DNA of 35,081 nt from a virus. Positions 25,201 through 33,499 of this stretch are shown here, one piece after another. The stretch spans positions 1 to 35,081 of the IMG/VR virus record IMGVR_UViG_3300010370_000113. One strand, 5' to 3'. Numbering within the stretch: position 1 is the stretch's first letter; the number at the start of each line of letters is the position of its first letter. Both the position numbers and the translations under genes were made by a program. The notes under the pieces were generated by a model, which was given only the letters and a program-made list of their open reading frames with translations, had not been told where the DNA came from and ran no database searches.

Positions 25201-28200
25201 CATATCGTGGATTTGATTATAAAAAAGAAATTCAAATTGTAAATTCAGTAAGAAACTCTGACATAATTGATATTAGACCTAGAGTTTCTAATTATACTGT
25301 AGTACAAAATTCTCCTTCCCCACTTGAGTTTTATGGAAGAACTTTTGATGGATCAGGAAATTCTTCTGCAAATATTCTAGCATCAGATGAATCCATTGTC
25401 ACTACGTTTTCATATTATCTTGGAAGAATTGACAGAATTTATATAAGAAAAGACGGAACTTTCCAAGTCAAATATGGTGTTCCTTCAGAGAAACCAGAAA
25501 AACCAATTTCTGTTGATGATGCATTAGAAATTGCAACAGTAACTTTACCACCATATCTCTTTGATATTTCTCAATCTTCTGTTCAATTCCTTGAACACAA
25601 GAGATATAGAATGGTTGATATCAAGCAACTTGAAAACAGAATTAAGAACCTTGAATACCATACTGCATTATCAATGCTTGAATCAAATACTGCAAATCTA
25701 TTTGTTCCAGATGCAGATGGATTAGATAGATTTAAGTCTGGATTTTTTGTTGATAATTTTAGTTCATTGAATTCTCAAGAAAATGGACTTCCATTTGAAA
25801 ATAGTATTGATCTTAAAAATAAAGAATTAAGACCAAAACACTATACTACTGCAATTGATTTAATTCAGGGTCCAGTAGAAGGTTTAGATCCTCAAGCAGA
25901 TCTTGCTTTCGAAACTCCAGAAGGAAATAACATCAGAAAAACTGGAGATTTAATCACACTTGATTATGCAGAAGTTGAATGGTTGAAGCAATCTTTTGCA
26001 ACTAGAACTGAAAATGTAACGCCATTTGTTATTAGTTTCTGGCAAGGAACAATTGAGCTTACTCCAGCAACTGACACTTGGGTTGATACTGTTAGGTTAG
26101 ATGCCAAAATTATTAATGTTGAGGGAAACTATGCTCAGACAATGGCTCTTGCCCAACAGCAGTTTAACGTAGATCCGCAAACTGGATATTCTCCGACAGT
26201 ATGGGGGGCATGGGAAACTAATTGGACAGGTAAAGAAGTTATTGAAACTGTACAAACACAATCAAATACTACTTACAATTATGGATATTATGGATGGCAC
26301 TATGGATATTATGGATATTATGGATATTATGGATATTGGGGATGGAATAGAGGTTATGCAACAACCACTGTCACTCAAGATACATATAGACAAGTCAAAG
26401 AAACTGGCGTTCAATCGAGAACAGGTGCAACAACTTTTGTTACCGAACAGTTTGATAGACAATCAGTTGGGGATAAAGTTGTAAGTAGAGATTTAGTTCA
26501 ATATTTAAGATCAAGAAATATTCAATTTACATCTAAAAATGTAAAACCATTAACTCAACTTTATGCATTCTTTGATGGAATTGATGTGACAAAATATTGC
26601 ACTCCAAAGTTACTAGAAATCAGTATGATTTCTGGAGTGTTTCAGGTTGGAGAAACTGTTATTGGAACAACTAGAGAAACTGGGCTTGGAGAAAATTGGA
26701 GGGAATCTAGTCCTAGAATTACCTTCAGAGTTGCCCAATCAAATCATAAAGAGGGTCCTTATAACGCCCCAACTTCAACATATTCATTAAATCCATATAC
26801 AAGTCAAACTCTTGCTGCAACTTATTCATCTACCAGTAGTACTTTAAATATTGACATATTCTCTCTATGTACACAGTATCAAGGAGAATATAGTGGTTGG
26901 GTTCAGTCGGGAATGACCTTAGTTGGAAAAACAAGCAGAGCTCAAGCAACAATTACAAATGTAAGATTGGTTTCTGATGTTTACACTTCACTGATTGGAA
27001 GTTTTTATATTCCAAATCCAAATATTTCAGTTAATCCTAGATTTGAAAATGGTTCAAAAACTTTTACCCTAATAAACAATACTATTAATGATAGAAATCT
27101 TGCATCAACTGTTGCAGAAGAGAAGTTTATTTCTACTGGAACTTTAGAAACAGTACAAGAGAATATCATTTCGACTAGAAACGCAAGGATAGAACAAAAA
27201 CAGAACATTCAAAATCAAAATGTTTCTAGAACATCCGGTACACAATTAGTAAAAAGTAATGTTATTTCCTCAACAACTAATTGGTATAGATGTCCTTGGT
27301 GGGATCCTCTTGCACAATCATTCTTAGTTCAAGATGAGAGTGGAATTTTCCTCACAAAATGTGATATATTCTTTAAATCAAAAGATGATGCTGATATTCC
27401 CGTATTGTTCCAGATTAGAACAATGCAAAATGGTTATCCAACACAAACGGTTATTCCATTTTCCGAAATTATATTAGACCCAGACCAAGTAAATATTTCA
27501 AATGATGGATCTGTTGCAACTTCATTTGTGTTCAAGTCACCAGTATATCTAGAAGGTGGAAAAGAATATTCGATCGTTGTTGGATCAAATTCCAATAAGT
27601 ACAATGTCTTCATCTCTAGAGTTGGTGAGGTCGATCTATTAACCCAATCATATATATCAAATCAACCTTATCTTGGATCTTTATTTAAGTCCCAAAATGC
27701 TTCAACTTGGGAGGCAAGTCAGTGGGAAGACTTAAAGTTCACTCTTTATAGAGCAGATTTCTTAAGTTCCGGTAGCGTAGAATTCTACAGTCCAGAACTT
27801 TCTCCAGGAAACTCTCAAGTTCCCATATTATTACCAAATTCATTAAGTCTTAATTCCAGAAAAGTTAGAATTGGATTATCAAGTGCTGTTCAAGATACTG
27901 GATTAGTTTTTGGCAATAATGTTTTGCAGCAGGGAACAAACGCAACTGGTAATTATGTAGGAAATGCGGGAATTGCCACAGGAACACTTCAGGTTATCAA
28001 CTCAGGAATTGGTTACACTCCATCTTCAGGAAGTTTTACTTATACAAACATAGATTTAATCTCCATAACTGGAAATGGAAGAAATGCAAAAGCAAATATT
28101 ACCATTTCAAATGGAGTTGCAATAGCTGCTACTGTTTCTACATCTGGCAATGGATATCAAGTTGGCGATGTGCTTGGTATATCTACTTTAGGATCTTCTC

Positions 28201-29771
28201 CTGTAGGTAGAAATGCGTTGTTCTCTCTAGTTTCTATTGCAAGTACAAACGAACTTATTCTGGATAATGTTCAGGGAGATTTTTCAATTGCAGGAACTGG
28301 CAAAACTGTACAGTATATTAATAGTTCTGGAATAACAACAAATCTGAATTCATCGTCTGGCGGAAATGTTCAAATTTCAGATATTAATGTAGTGAGCGAT
28401 GGTTTACACATTGTGGTAAATCATAAGAATCATGGAATGTATTTTGACGATAACTATGTAAGAATTTCCGGAGTAGAATCAGATATTCCACCAACAAAAC
28501 TAACATCAAATTATGCTTTTGATTCTGTAGGATCCATTTCAATTCAGAATTCTTCTAACTTTACAACTTTCGAAAATGTTGGCGTCGGAACAACAAATCC
28601 AGGTTATGTACTAATTGGAAATGAATTGTTTGAATATGAATCAGTTTCTACTGGTTCTTTAGATAATATTACTAGAATTGGTTACATTGATCCAACATTC
28701 TTTAATACTCTTCCTTCCGCATCAGTAACACATCTAGCAGGAACACCAGTTTATAAGTATGAGTTGGGAGGTGTTTCTTTGAATAGAATCAACACCACAC
28801 ATTATCTCGCAGATGCTACTGTTTCTAATCCAATAACATTTGATTCTTATAATATTAAAATTCAAATGGATGAAAATGGAACGAATAGAACTGATGAAAC
28901 ATATTTCCCCAAACTATATTTGAATCAAACAAAGTCTGCAGGTGGATTTAATATTAAGGCAACACAAAATATTCCATTTGAAATTATCACCCCATCGATA
29001 CAAAACATCACCGTACAGGGAACAACAATTAACGCGGAAATTAGAACTATTACAGGTTCCAGTATTAGTGGCAATGAAACACCATTTAATGATAGTGGAT
29101 TTGAACCAATTGCACTAAATAAGTCTACTTATTTTACAAATCCAAAGATCATTGCTTCTAAAATAAATGAAGATGCGAAATTGCAATCATTAATGGGCAA
29201 AAAATCTATGAATTTGAGGTTGTTCTTAAATTCTGTAGATACTAGAGTAAGTCCGGTCATTGATACCCAAAGAGTCAGCGCAATACTGACATCTAACAGG
29301 ATTGACAAAGTAATTGATAATTATGCAACTGATAATAGAGTTAATACAATTGGAACAGATCCATCATCATTCCAATATATTTCTAAAGAAATTAATTTAG
29401 AAAATCCTGCTACTTCAATTAAGATTTTATTAGACGCTCATATCAATAACTACTGCGATATTAGAGCATTTTATGCCATTGGAGGAGATCAGAACTTTAT
29501 TCCAATCTTTACTCCTTTCCCTGGTTATAATAATCTTGATGTCAAAAAGCAGATTATAAATTTTGAGAATAGTGATGGATTACCAGATGTGTTCATCCAA
29601 CCATCACTTTCATTTGGATTTGATTCTGGAAATATTGATTTTAAAGAGTATACCTTTACTGCCGATCAATTGCCATCATTTAGATCATATAGAATTAAAT
29701 TAGTTCTCACATCGACAAGTCAGGTTTATCCTCCAAGAGTTAGGAATCTAAGAGTAATCGCCCTTGCGTAA
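22266..29771 (+). CDS. Very large DUF4815 virion protein, 2501 aa, gp10 position
   Basis: The N terminus is a DUF4815-type domain: YFDDFDANNDYYKVLFKPGY, then IQARELTTLQTILQNQVEKF (about 12-52). VYFIRGYFVKVDTETLILD follows near 193, TYAESGDYYVTPFDLSV near 303, and PGKAFVRGYEVET near 356. A helical stretch (MVDIKQLENRIKNLEYHTAL, near 1117) precedes WLKQSFATRTENVTPFVISF (about 1240) and a YGY-rich loop at 1336-1366. WWDPLAQSFLVQD near 1678 starts a conserved sheet-rich domain found in many large phage tail proteins. The last 600 residues carry GxGY, HGM and RG-like modules. Its place after gp8 suggests it does the work of T4 gp10 and outer tail fibre adaptors, but only the DUF4815 assignment is firm. 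It starts six bases after gp8. Confidence 0.85.
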   Translation: MSQVTNLNVSPYFDDFDANNDYYKVLFKPGYPIQARELTTLQTILQNQVEKFGQHFFKEGAKVIPGNTTYNQFYYAVELNNNYLGVPLDVYVDQLVGAKITGQTSGITAVVEKVLLSTNSERENVTLYVNYLSSSTQNNSTVQFLDGENLSSNVTITSGLLGNTTIAAGTPFGTTIASNATSTGSSFSITEGVYFIRGYFVKVDTETLILDQYSNNPNYRVGLFVNEEIVNSDIDETLSDNSQGFNNYAAPGADRLKISASLFKKDLTDFNDNNFVELATIIDGVIRTKRDKNAWEDDLARRTYAESGDYYVTPFDLSVKESLNDGVGNRGIFNQGQFTYGGSTPSENLAIYQISPGKAFVRGYEVETVSPTFLDVEKPRTTATLNNLSINYNTGSTLTLNRVYGSPTIGIGNTYVLSLRDSRVGIASTTAAGKEIGVARVYDFRLESGSYDTTNSNLNQWNISLYDVQTTTEITLNEPITLNIPKIFKGKNSGATAFLKNSVTNSKSIVLYQKNGEFIVNESFIIDGIENNRVAIAITSYGISDIKSVYGIVGTAKTFNADTIQSDFYNVGIATISASSAGISTITSTNQNFPGKIVKVGNLVKFSNGTSSLPVYANVVSVGKTTISISGVTTVSGINQGGLPASTISVSDLKILTTNQSRSTDDTLYTVLPRPNVASVNLTDASLTIRKTFNVTISGNQSSIVNAGENETFLPFDEERYSLIRSDGSTEVLTSDKLDFLSGSTQLKIYGLGSNDTATLVATLRKIKPKSKIKLKNRVSSVTIDKSKYEGSGIGATTLDDGLIYGNYPYGTRVQDENISLNVPDIINVYGVYESKTTANPSAPTLVLSSINGPTTKTVDLIIGEQFTGQLSGAIGVCAERLTDSQISFIPLNENTFKEGETVTFSESNISAVIITIDAPSSNISSNFKFDNGQKGSFYGYGTINRAPSSPEPSKKIKVYFASGYYQSSDNGDITTIESYRGFDYKKEIQIVNSVRNSDIIDIRPRVSNYTVVQNSPSPLEFYGRTFDGSGNSSANILASDESIVTTFSYYLGRIDRIYIRKDGTFQVKYGVPSEKPEKPISVDDALEIATVTLPPYLFDISQSSVQFLEHKRYRMVDIKQLENRIKNLEYHTALSMLESNTANLFVPDADGLDRFKSGFFVDNFSSLNSQENGLPFENSIDLKNKELRPKHYTTAIDLIQGPVEGLDPQADLAFETPEGNNIRKTGDLITLDYAEVEWLKQSFATRTENVTPFVISFWQGTIELTPATDTWVDTVRLDAKIINVEGNYAQTMALAQQQFNVDPQTGYSPTVWGAWETNWTGKEVIETVQTQSNTTYNYGYYGWHYGYYGYYGYYGYWGWNRGYATTTVTQDTYRQVKETGVQSRTGATTFVTEQFDRQSVGDKVVSRDLVQYLRSRNIQFTSKNVKPLTQLYAFFDGIDVTKYCTPKLLEISMISGVFQVGETVIGTTRETGLGENWRESSPRITFRVAQSNHKEGPYNAPTSTYSLNPYTSQTLAATYSSTSSTLNIDIFSLCTQYQGEYSGWVQSGMTLVGKTSRAQATITNVRLVSDVYTSLIGSFYIPNPNISVNPRFENGSKTFTLINNTINDRNLASTVAEEKFISTGTLETVQENIISTRNARIEQKQNIQNQNVSRTSGTQLVKSNVISSTTNWYRCPWWDPLAQSFLVQDESGIFLTKCDIFFKSKDDADIPVLFQIRTMQNGYPTQTVIPFSEIILDPDQVNISNDGSVATSFVFKSPVYLEGGKEYSIVVGSNSNKYNVFISRVGEVDLLTQSYISNQPYLGSLFKSQNASTWEASQWEDLKFTLYRADFLSSGSVEFYSPELSPGNSQVPILLPNSLSLNSRKVRIGLSSAVQDTGLVFGNNVLQQGTNATGNYVGNAGIATGTLQVINSGIGYTPSSGSFTYTNIDLISITGNGRNAKANITISNGVAIAATVSTSGNGYQVGDVLGISTLGSSPVGRNALFSLVSIASTNELILDNVQGDFSIAGTGKTVQYINSSGITTNLNSSSGGNVQISDINVVSDGLHIVVNHKNHGMYFDDNYVRISGVESDIPPTKLTSNYAFDSVGSISIQNSSNFTTFENVGVGTTNPGYVLIGNELFEYESVSTGSLDNITRIGYIDPTFFNTLPSASVTHLAGTPVYKYELGGVSLNRINTTHYLADATVSNPITFDSYNIKIQMDENGTNRTDETYFPKLYLNQTKSAGGFNIKATQNIPFEIITPSIQNITVQGTTINAEIRTITGSSISGNETPFNDSGFEPIALNKSTYFTNPKIIASKINEDAKLQSLMGKKSMNLRLFLNSVDTRVSPVIDTQRVSAILTSNRIDKVIDNYATDNRVNTIGTDPSSFQYISKEINLENPATSIKILLDAHINNYCDIRAFYAIGGDQNFIPIFTPFPGYNNLDVKKQIINFENSDGLPDVFIQPSLSFGFDSGNIDFKEYTFTADQLPSFRSYRIKLVLTSTSQVYPPRVRNLRVIALA
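26301..26336 (+). repeat. Four perfect tandem 9-bp repeats (TATGGATAT)
   Basis: Four exact copies of TATGGATAT lie head to tail inside the DUF4815 gene and encode YGY units. Partial copies flank them. The in-frame unit length allows gain or loss of copies without a frameshift. Confidence 0.9.
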
Positions 29772-29776
29772 TTTAA

Positions 29777-30004
29777 ATGGATTATTTAAAAGTTGAAGGT
29801 CATAACAATCTTGTCAGAGATCCAAACACAAACTCTATCATCAATACAAATATGTCAGAATATCAGCAATATGTTGCAAGACGCAATGTAAAAAGTGAAG
29901 AAAACCAAAAATTAGAGAGTTTGGAGAGTGATGTGACTAACATTAAAAGTGATTTAAATGAAATTAAAATGTTACTTCGGAGTTTAATCGATGAATCCAG
30001 ATAA
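29777..30004 (+). CDS. Conserved coiled-coil protein, 75 aa
   Basis: Starting MDYLKVEGHNNLVRDPNTNS, this protein matches a small gene that I know in this exact position in cyanomyoviruses, between the large tail protein and gp13. The first half is conserved and includes INTNMSEYQQYVARRN. From about residue 40 on, the sequence is a coiled coil with regular leucines (LESLESDVTNIKSDLNEIKM). It may be a minor virion or assembly protein; this is inferred from position only. It overlaps the next gene by 14 bases. Confidence 0.75.
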   Translation: MDYLKVEGHNNLVRDPNTNSIINTNMSEYQQYVARRNVKSEENQKLESLESDVTNIKSDLNEIKMLLRSLIDESR

Positions 30005-30170
30005 AATAGAACTAGAAAATTTGAGTAAAAGTTTTGAATATTTTAAGGTAGCATCTGAAATTGATAGTATTGATAATTTAGATGATGTTAAAAATATTGC
30101 AAAATGTTATTTCAAGTTATATTTGAAGCAACAAGAAGTTGTTGCACAACTTATAACATCCAAACCATAA
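29991..30170 (+). CDS. Small conserved cyanophage-type protein, 59 aa
   Basis: ATG at 29991 lies inside the end of the preceding gene and opens a 59-residue frame. The product is helical and acidic at first (MNPDKIELENLSKSFEYFKV) and ends in CYFKLYLKQQEVVAQLI, a conserved ending I associate with a small protein found just before gp13 in cyanophages. Its stop codon (TAA at 30168-30170) is part of the late promoter of gp13. No function is known. Confidence 0.7.
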   Translation: MNPDKIELENLSKSFEYFKVASEIDSIDNLDDVKNIAKCYFKLYLKQQEVVAQLITSKP

Positions 30171-30173
30171 ATA
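30166..30173 (+). promoter_or_regulatory. Late promoter of gp13
   Basis: CATAAATA lies 20 bases before the gp13 start and contains the stop codon of the preceding gene. Confidence 0.65.
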
Positions 30174-30193
30174 TTTTTAAAGAGTATAGATAA

Positions 30194-31042
30194 ATGGCGC
30201 AACCATCTACTAGACAAGAACTAATAGATTACTGTAAAAGAAAGCTGGGAGCGCCAGTTCTCGAAATTAACGTTGCCGATGAGCAGATTGAAGATCTTGT
30301 AGATGACGCTGTTCAATTCTTTCAAGAGCGTCATTTTGATGGCGTTTATCCCACGTTTTATAAGTACAAAGTAACTCAAGCAGACATTGATAGAGGGAGA
30401 GCAAAGGGTTTAAGTCAAAATAGCGTTGGAATTGTTACTACAACGGTTAATACAAATATAGTAGGAACTGCAACTACTTTTAATTATTATGAGAATAGTA
30501 ATTATTTACAAGTACCGCCAAATATTATTGGTGTAAATAAGATTTTCACTTTTGATGGCGCTAACACCATTACTCATAATATGTTTAGCGTCAAATATCA
30601 GTTGTTCTTAAATGACATTTACTACTGGGGAACAACTGAACTTTTGAGTTATGCGATGGTTAAAACGTATTTGGAAGATTTGGACTTTCTCTTAAATACA
30701 CAAAAACAAATTAGATTTAATAAAAGACAAGACAGGTTATATCTTGATATTGATTGGGGATCAGTTACCGAAAATCATTTTTTTGTCATTGATTGCTATT
30801 CTACTTTAGATCCAAATGATTATTCGAGAGTTTGGAATGACTCTTTCCTAAAACCCTATCTGACCGCATTAATTAAGAGGCAGTGGGGACAGAATATGAT
30901 GAAATTTACTGGGGTTAAACTTCCCGGTGGAGTTGAGTTGAATGGAAGACAAATGTATGATGATGCCCAAAAAGAGATAGACATTTTAATGGAGAAAATG
31001 TCCAGCACTTACGAACTTCCTCCATACGATATGATTGGTTAA
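30194..31042 (+). CDS. 13: Neck protein gp13
   Basis: This 282-residue protein corresponds to T4 gp13 (309 residues), which with gp14 forms the neck that closes the filled head and accepts the tail. The N terminus MAQPSTRQELIDYCKRKLGA followed by PVLEINVADEQIEDLVDDAV and FFQERHFDGVYP is the signature of gp13 in cyanophages. In the second half, FVIDCYSTLDPNDYSRVWND and LIKRQWGQNMMKFTGVKLPG are also typical. It has its own late promoter. gp14 starts three bases after its stop, so the two neck subunits are made together. It lacks the extra beta modules seen in its neighbours. Confidence 0.93.
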   Translation: MAQPSTRQELIDYCKRKLGAPVLEINVADEQIEDLVDDAVQFFQERHFDGVYPTFYKYKVTQADIDRGRAKGLSQNSVGIVTTTVNTNIVGTATTFNYYENSNYLQVPPNIIGVNKIFTFDGANTITHNMFSVKYQLFLNDIYYWGTTELLSYAMVKTYLEDLDFLLNTQKQIRFNKRQDRLYLDIDWGSVTENHFFVIDCYSTLDPNDYSRVWNDSFLKPYLTALIKRQWGQNMMKFTGVKLPGGVELNGRQMYDDAQKEIDILMEKMSSTYELPPYDMIG

Positions 31043-31045
31043 TCT

Positions 31046-32452
31046 ATGTTAAACCCATTTTTTCTTCAAGGTTCAAAATCAGAACAAGGTCTTATACAAG
31101 ATCTAATTAATGAGCAATTGAGAATGTATGGTGTTGAGATTTATTATCTTCCCAGAAAATATATTACAGAAAAAACAGTAATAAAGGAATTAATAGAATC
31201 AAAATTTACAAATGCATATCCAATCGAAGCATATGTTGATAATATTGATGGATATGGAGATAATCCAACAATATTATCAAAATTTGGAATTCAATCTCTT
31301 AATGAAATAACCCTAACAATATCAAGAGAAAGATTTAAAAATTATATTTCTCCACTAATTAGTAATCAACCAAACATTAAACTATCATCAAGACCAAAAG
31401 AAGGAGATTTAGTTTGGTTTCCCTTAGGTGATCGTTTATTTGAAATAAAATATGTTGAGCACGAAAAACCATTTTATCAACTTCAAGGTCTTTACACTTA
31501 TGAACTAAGATGTGAACTCTTTAGATATGAAGATGAGATTATTGATACTGGTGTAGAGGACATTGATGACAATATAAGTGGAAGTATTGGTGAAGATACA
31601 AAACCAATAGGACCTGTCCAAAAACTTACAATGGTTGGTGTTGGAGTTACTGCATCAGCGATTGTGGGTACTGTAAATGGTGGCGTAAGATTTATCACAG
31701 TGACTAATCGAGGTGGTGGATATACAAGTGTTCCTACAGTTGGAATTTCATCCGCCTCATCAGGAGGAAAAACTGCATCAGCAATTGCGAAGATGATAGG
31801 TGGAATTGTAGTTTGTAATGATAATACAAATCCATCGGCACAATCAGTCCAAAGTGTAGAGATAATTAATCCTGGTTATGGGTACACTGTTGCGCCCGGA
31901 GTAAGATTTATAGGTGGAGGGGGTAGTGGAGCAAAGGCAACAGCAACAATTGGTGATGGAGTAATCGGTATTGTTACAGTTACGAATTCTGGGTCAGGCT
32001 ATGTAACTCCACCTGCAATTGCATTTAGTGGTATTTCTTCAGTATCTGCTGCTGCAACTGCTGTAGTTTCCGCTGCAGGAACAATTACACAAATTAGAAT
32101 TACAAACGCCGGACTTGGATATACTATTGCGCCCACAATAACAATAGCATCACCAAGTTCTACTGGTACAGGAACATTTATTTTTAATGAAGTGGTAACA
32201 GGATCTCAAAGTGGCGTAACAGCAAGAGTAAGGTCTTGGAATGCAATTACTAATGTTCTCGAAGTCTCTAATGTGAATGGACAATTTATTTCTGGAGAAA
32301 ACGTTGTTGGAACAGCATCAAGTGCTTCTTACAAATTAAGATCCATAGACTCTTTTATTGTTAAAGATGGATTTGCTGATAATGATAAAATTGAAGAAGA
32401 AGCAGAAAATATTATAGACTTTAGTGAAAATAATCCGTTTGGAATGCCATAA
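31046..32452 (+). CDS. 14: Neck protein gp14 with inserted GxGY repeat domain
   Basis: The first 180 residues match gp14: MLNPFFLQGSKSEQGLIQDL, MYGVEIYYLPRKYITEKTV, and FWFPLG-like LVWFPLGDRLFEIKYVEHEK, and the last 20 keep the gp14 ending (EEEAENIIDFSENNPFG). T4 gp14 has 256 residues; this one has 468. The surplus lies in the middle: four GxGY units (GGGY near 223, GYGY near 278, GSGY near 316, GLGY near 356), each with a proline-rich step, then an SGVTARV-type unit near 387. The insertion is built from the modules of the giant tail proteins and would probably stand out from the neck, where T4 carries its whiskers. gp13 is the partner. Confidence 0.92.
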   Translation: MLNPFFLQGSKSEQGLIQDLINEQLRMYGVEIYYLPRKYITEKTVIKELIESKFTNAYPIEAYVDNIDGYGDNPTILSKFGIQSLNEITLTISRERFKNYISPLISNQPNIKLSSRPKEGDLVWFPLGDRLFEIKYVEHEKPFYQLQGLYTYELRCELFRYEDEIIDTGVEDIDDNISGSIGEDTKPIGPVQKLTMVGVGVTASAIVGTVNGGVRFITVTNRGGGYTSVPTVGISSASSGGKTASAIAKMIGGIVVCNDNTNPSAQSVQSVEIINPGYGYTVAPGVRFIGGGGSGAKATATIGDGVIGIVTVTNSGSGYVTPPAIAFSGISSVSAAATAVVSAAGTITQIRITNAGLGYTIAPTITIASPSSTGTGTFIFNEVVTGSQSGVTARVRSWNAITNVLEVSNVNGQFISGENVVGTASSASYKLRSIDSFIVKDGFADNDKIEEEAENIIDFSENNPFGMP

Positions 32453-32455
32453 ATA
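32448..32455 (+). promoter_or_regulatory. Late promoter of gp15
   Basis: CATAAATA overlaps the gp14 stop codon (TAA at 32450-32452) and stands 42 bases before the gp15 start, the longest late leader in the block. A weak AT-rich hairpin (32463-32469 with 32478-32484) follows it. Confidence 0.6.
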
Positions 32456-32497
32456 GATTTTATTATGTTTAAATAATAACATAAGGGACTATAAAAT

Positions 32498-33499
32498 ATG
32501 TTTGAGTATTTTTATCACGAAATTTTAAGAAAAACCGTTATTGCTTTTGGTTCTTTATTCAATGAAATTAGTATTAAGCACACTAATAATAGTGGAGCAG
32601 TTACTAATGTCATTAAGGTTCCCCTTGCATATGGACCAACTCAAAAGTTTCTAGCAAGATTAGAACAATCACCAGATTTAAATAAACCAGTTCAAATCAC
32701 ATTACCAAGAATGTCATTTGAATTTACTGGGTTAACATATGACCCAACAAGAAAATCAACAACTACTCAAACATTTACTGCAAAATCAACGGAAGACGGA
32801 AAAGAAACCAAAAAGACATATCTTCCTGTTCCTTATAATATGCAATTTGAACTTAGCATTATGTCTAAGTTAAATGATGATGCTCTTCAAATTATTGAAC
32901 AAATTCTTCCGTATTTTCAACCAGCTTACACTATGAGTATTGAACTGGTCGATATTATCAATGAGAAAAGAGACATTCCTGTGGTTCTTGAAAACATAAC
33001 AATGCAGGATGATTATGAGGGTAATTTTACAACTAGAAGGGTTTTAATTTACACCTTAAGATTTACTGCAAAGACTTACCTATTTGGTCCTGTTTCTTCT
33101 GCAACAAAAGATATTATCAAAAAAACCACTGTTGGATATATTGCGGGAGATATCACGAGTACTCCTACAAGAGAAATTGTATATTCCACGGAACCAAGGG
33201 CAATCAAAAATTATAATGGTAATATAGTTACAAATCTGACAAAAGATATTACAATAGAGGATGTATTAATTACTGTCGATGATGCAAGTTCAATATCATC
33301 TAATACATATCTAGATCTCGAAGGTGAAGAAGTATATGTAAGATCAAAAATCGGTAATATTCTTACTGTTGATAGAGGTAGAGATAATACAACGATAACC
33401 TCACATTTAGCAGGATCTCCGGTCAAATCTATTACGACTACGGATAACACGCTAATTGAAGATGGCGATGACTTTGGATTTAATGGTAGCAATTTATGA
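32498..33499 (+). CDS. 15: Proximal tail sheath stabiliser gp15 with extra C-terminal module
   Basis: The first 230 residues match T4 gp15, the ring protein that caps the tail tube and sheath and joins the tail to the neck. It starts MFEYFYHEILRKTVIAFGSL (T4 has MFGYFY), has VPLAYGPTQKFLARLEQ, the conserved LPRMSFEFTGLTYDP, and IIEQILPYFQPAYTMSIEL, which is nearly the T4 wording. From about 245 on there is an extension not present in T4: a unit with LDLEGEEVYVRS and VDRGRDNTTITSHLAGSPV. That unit also appears in the giant protein and the DUF4815 protein. Total 333 residues against 272 in T4. gp16 starts inside its stop codon. Confidence 0.93.
   Translation: MFEYFYHEILRKTVIAFGSLFNEISIKHTNNSGAVTNVIKVPLAYGPTQKFLARLEQSPDLNKPVQITLPRMSFEFTGLTYDPTRKSTTTQTFTAKSTEDGKETKKTYLPVPYNMQFELSIMSKLNDDALQIIEQILPYFQPAYTMSIELVDIINEKRDIPVVLENITMQDDYEGNFTTRRVLIYTLRFTAKTYLFGPVSSATKDIIKKTTVGYIAGDITSTPTREIVYSTEPRAIKNYNGNIVTNLTKDITIEDVLITVDDASSISSNTYLDLEGEEVYVRSKIGNILTVDRGRDNTTITSHLAGSPVKSITTTDNTLIEDGDDFGFNGSNL

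Noticed and set aside
26242-26484. 80-codon frame with MDIMDI repeats
   Set aside because: It is the 9-bp tandem repeat read in another frame of the DUF4815 gene.
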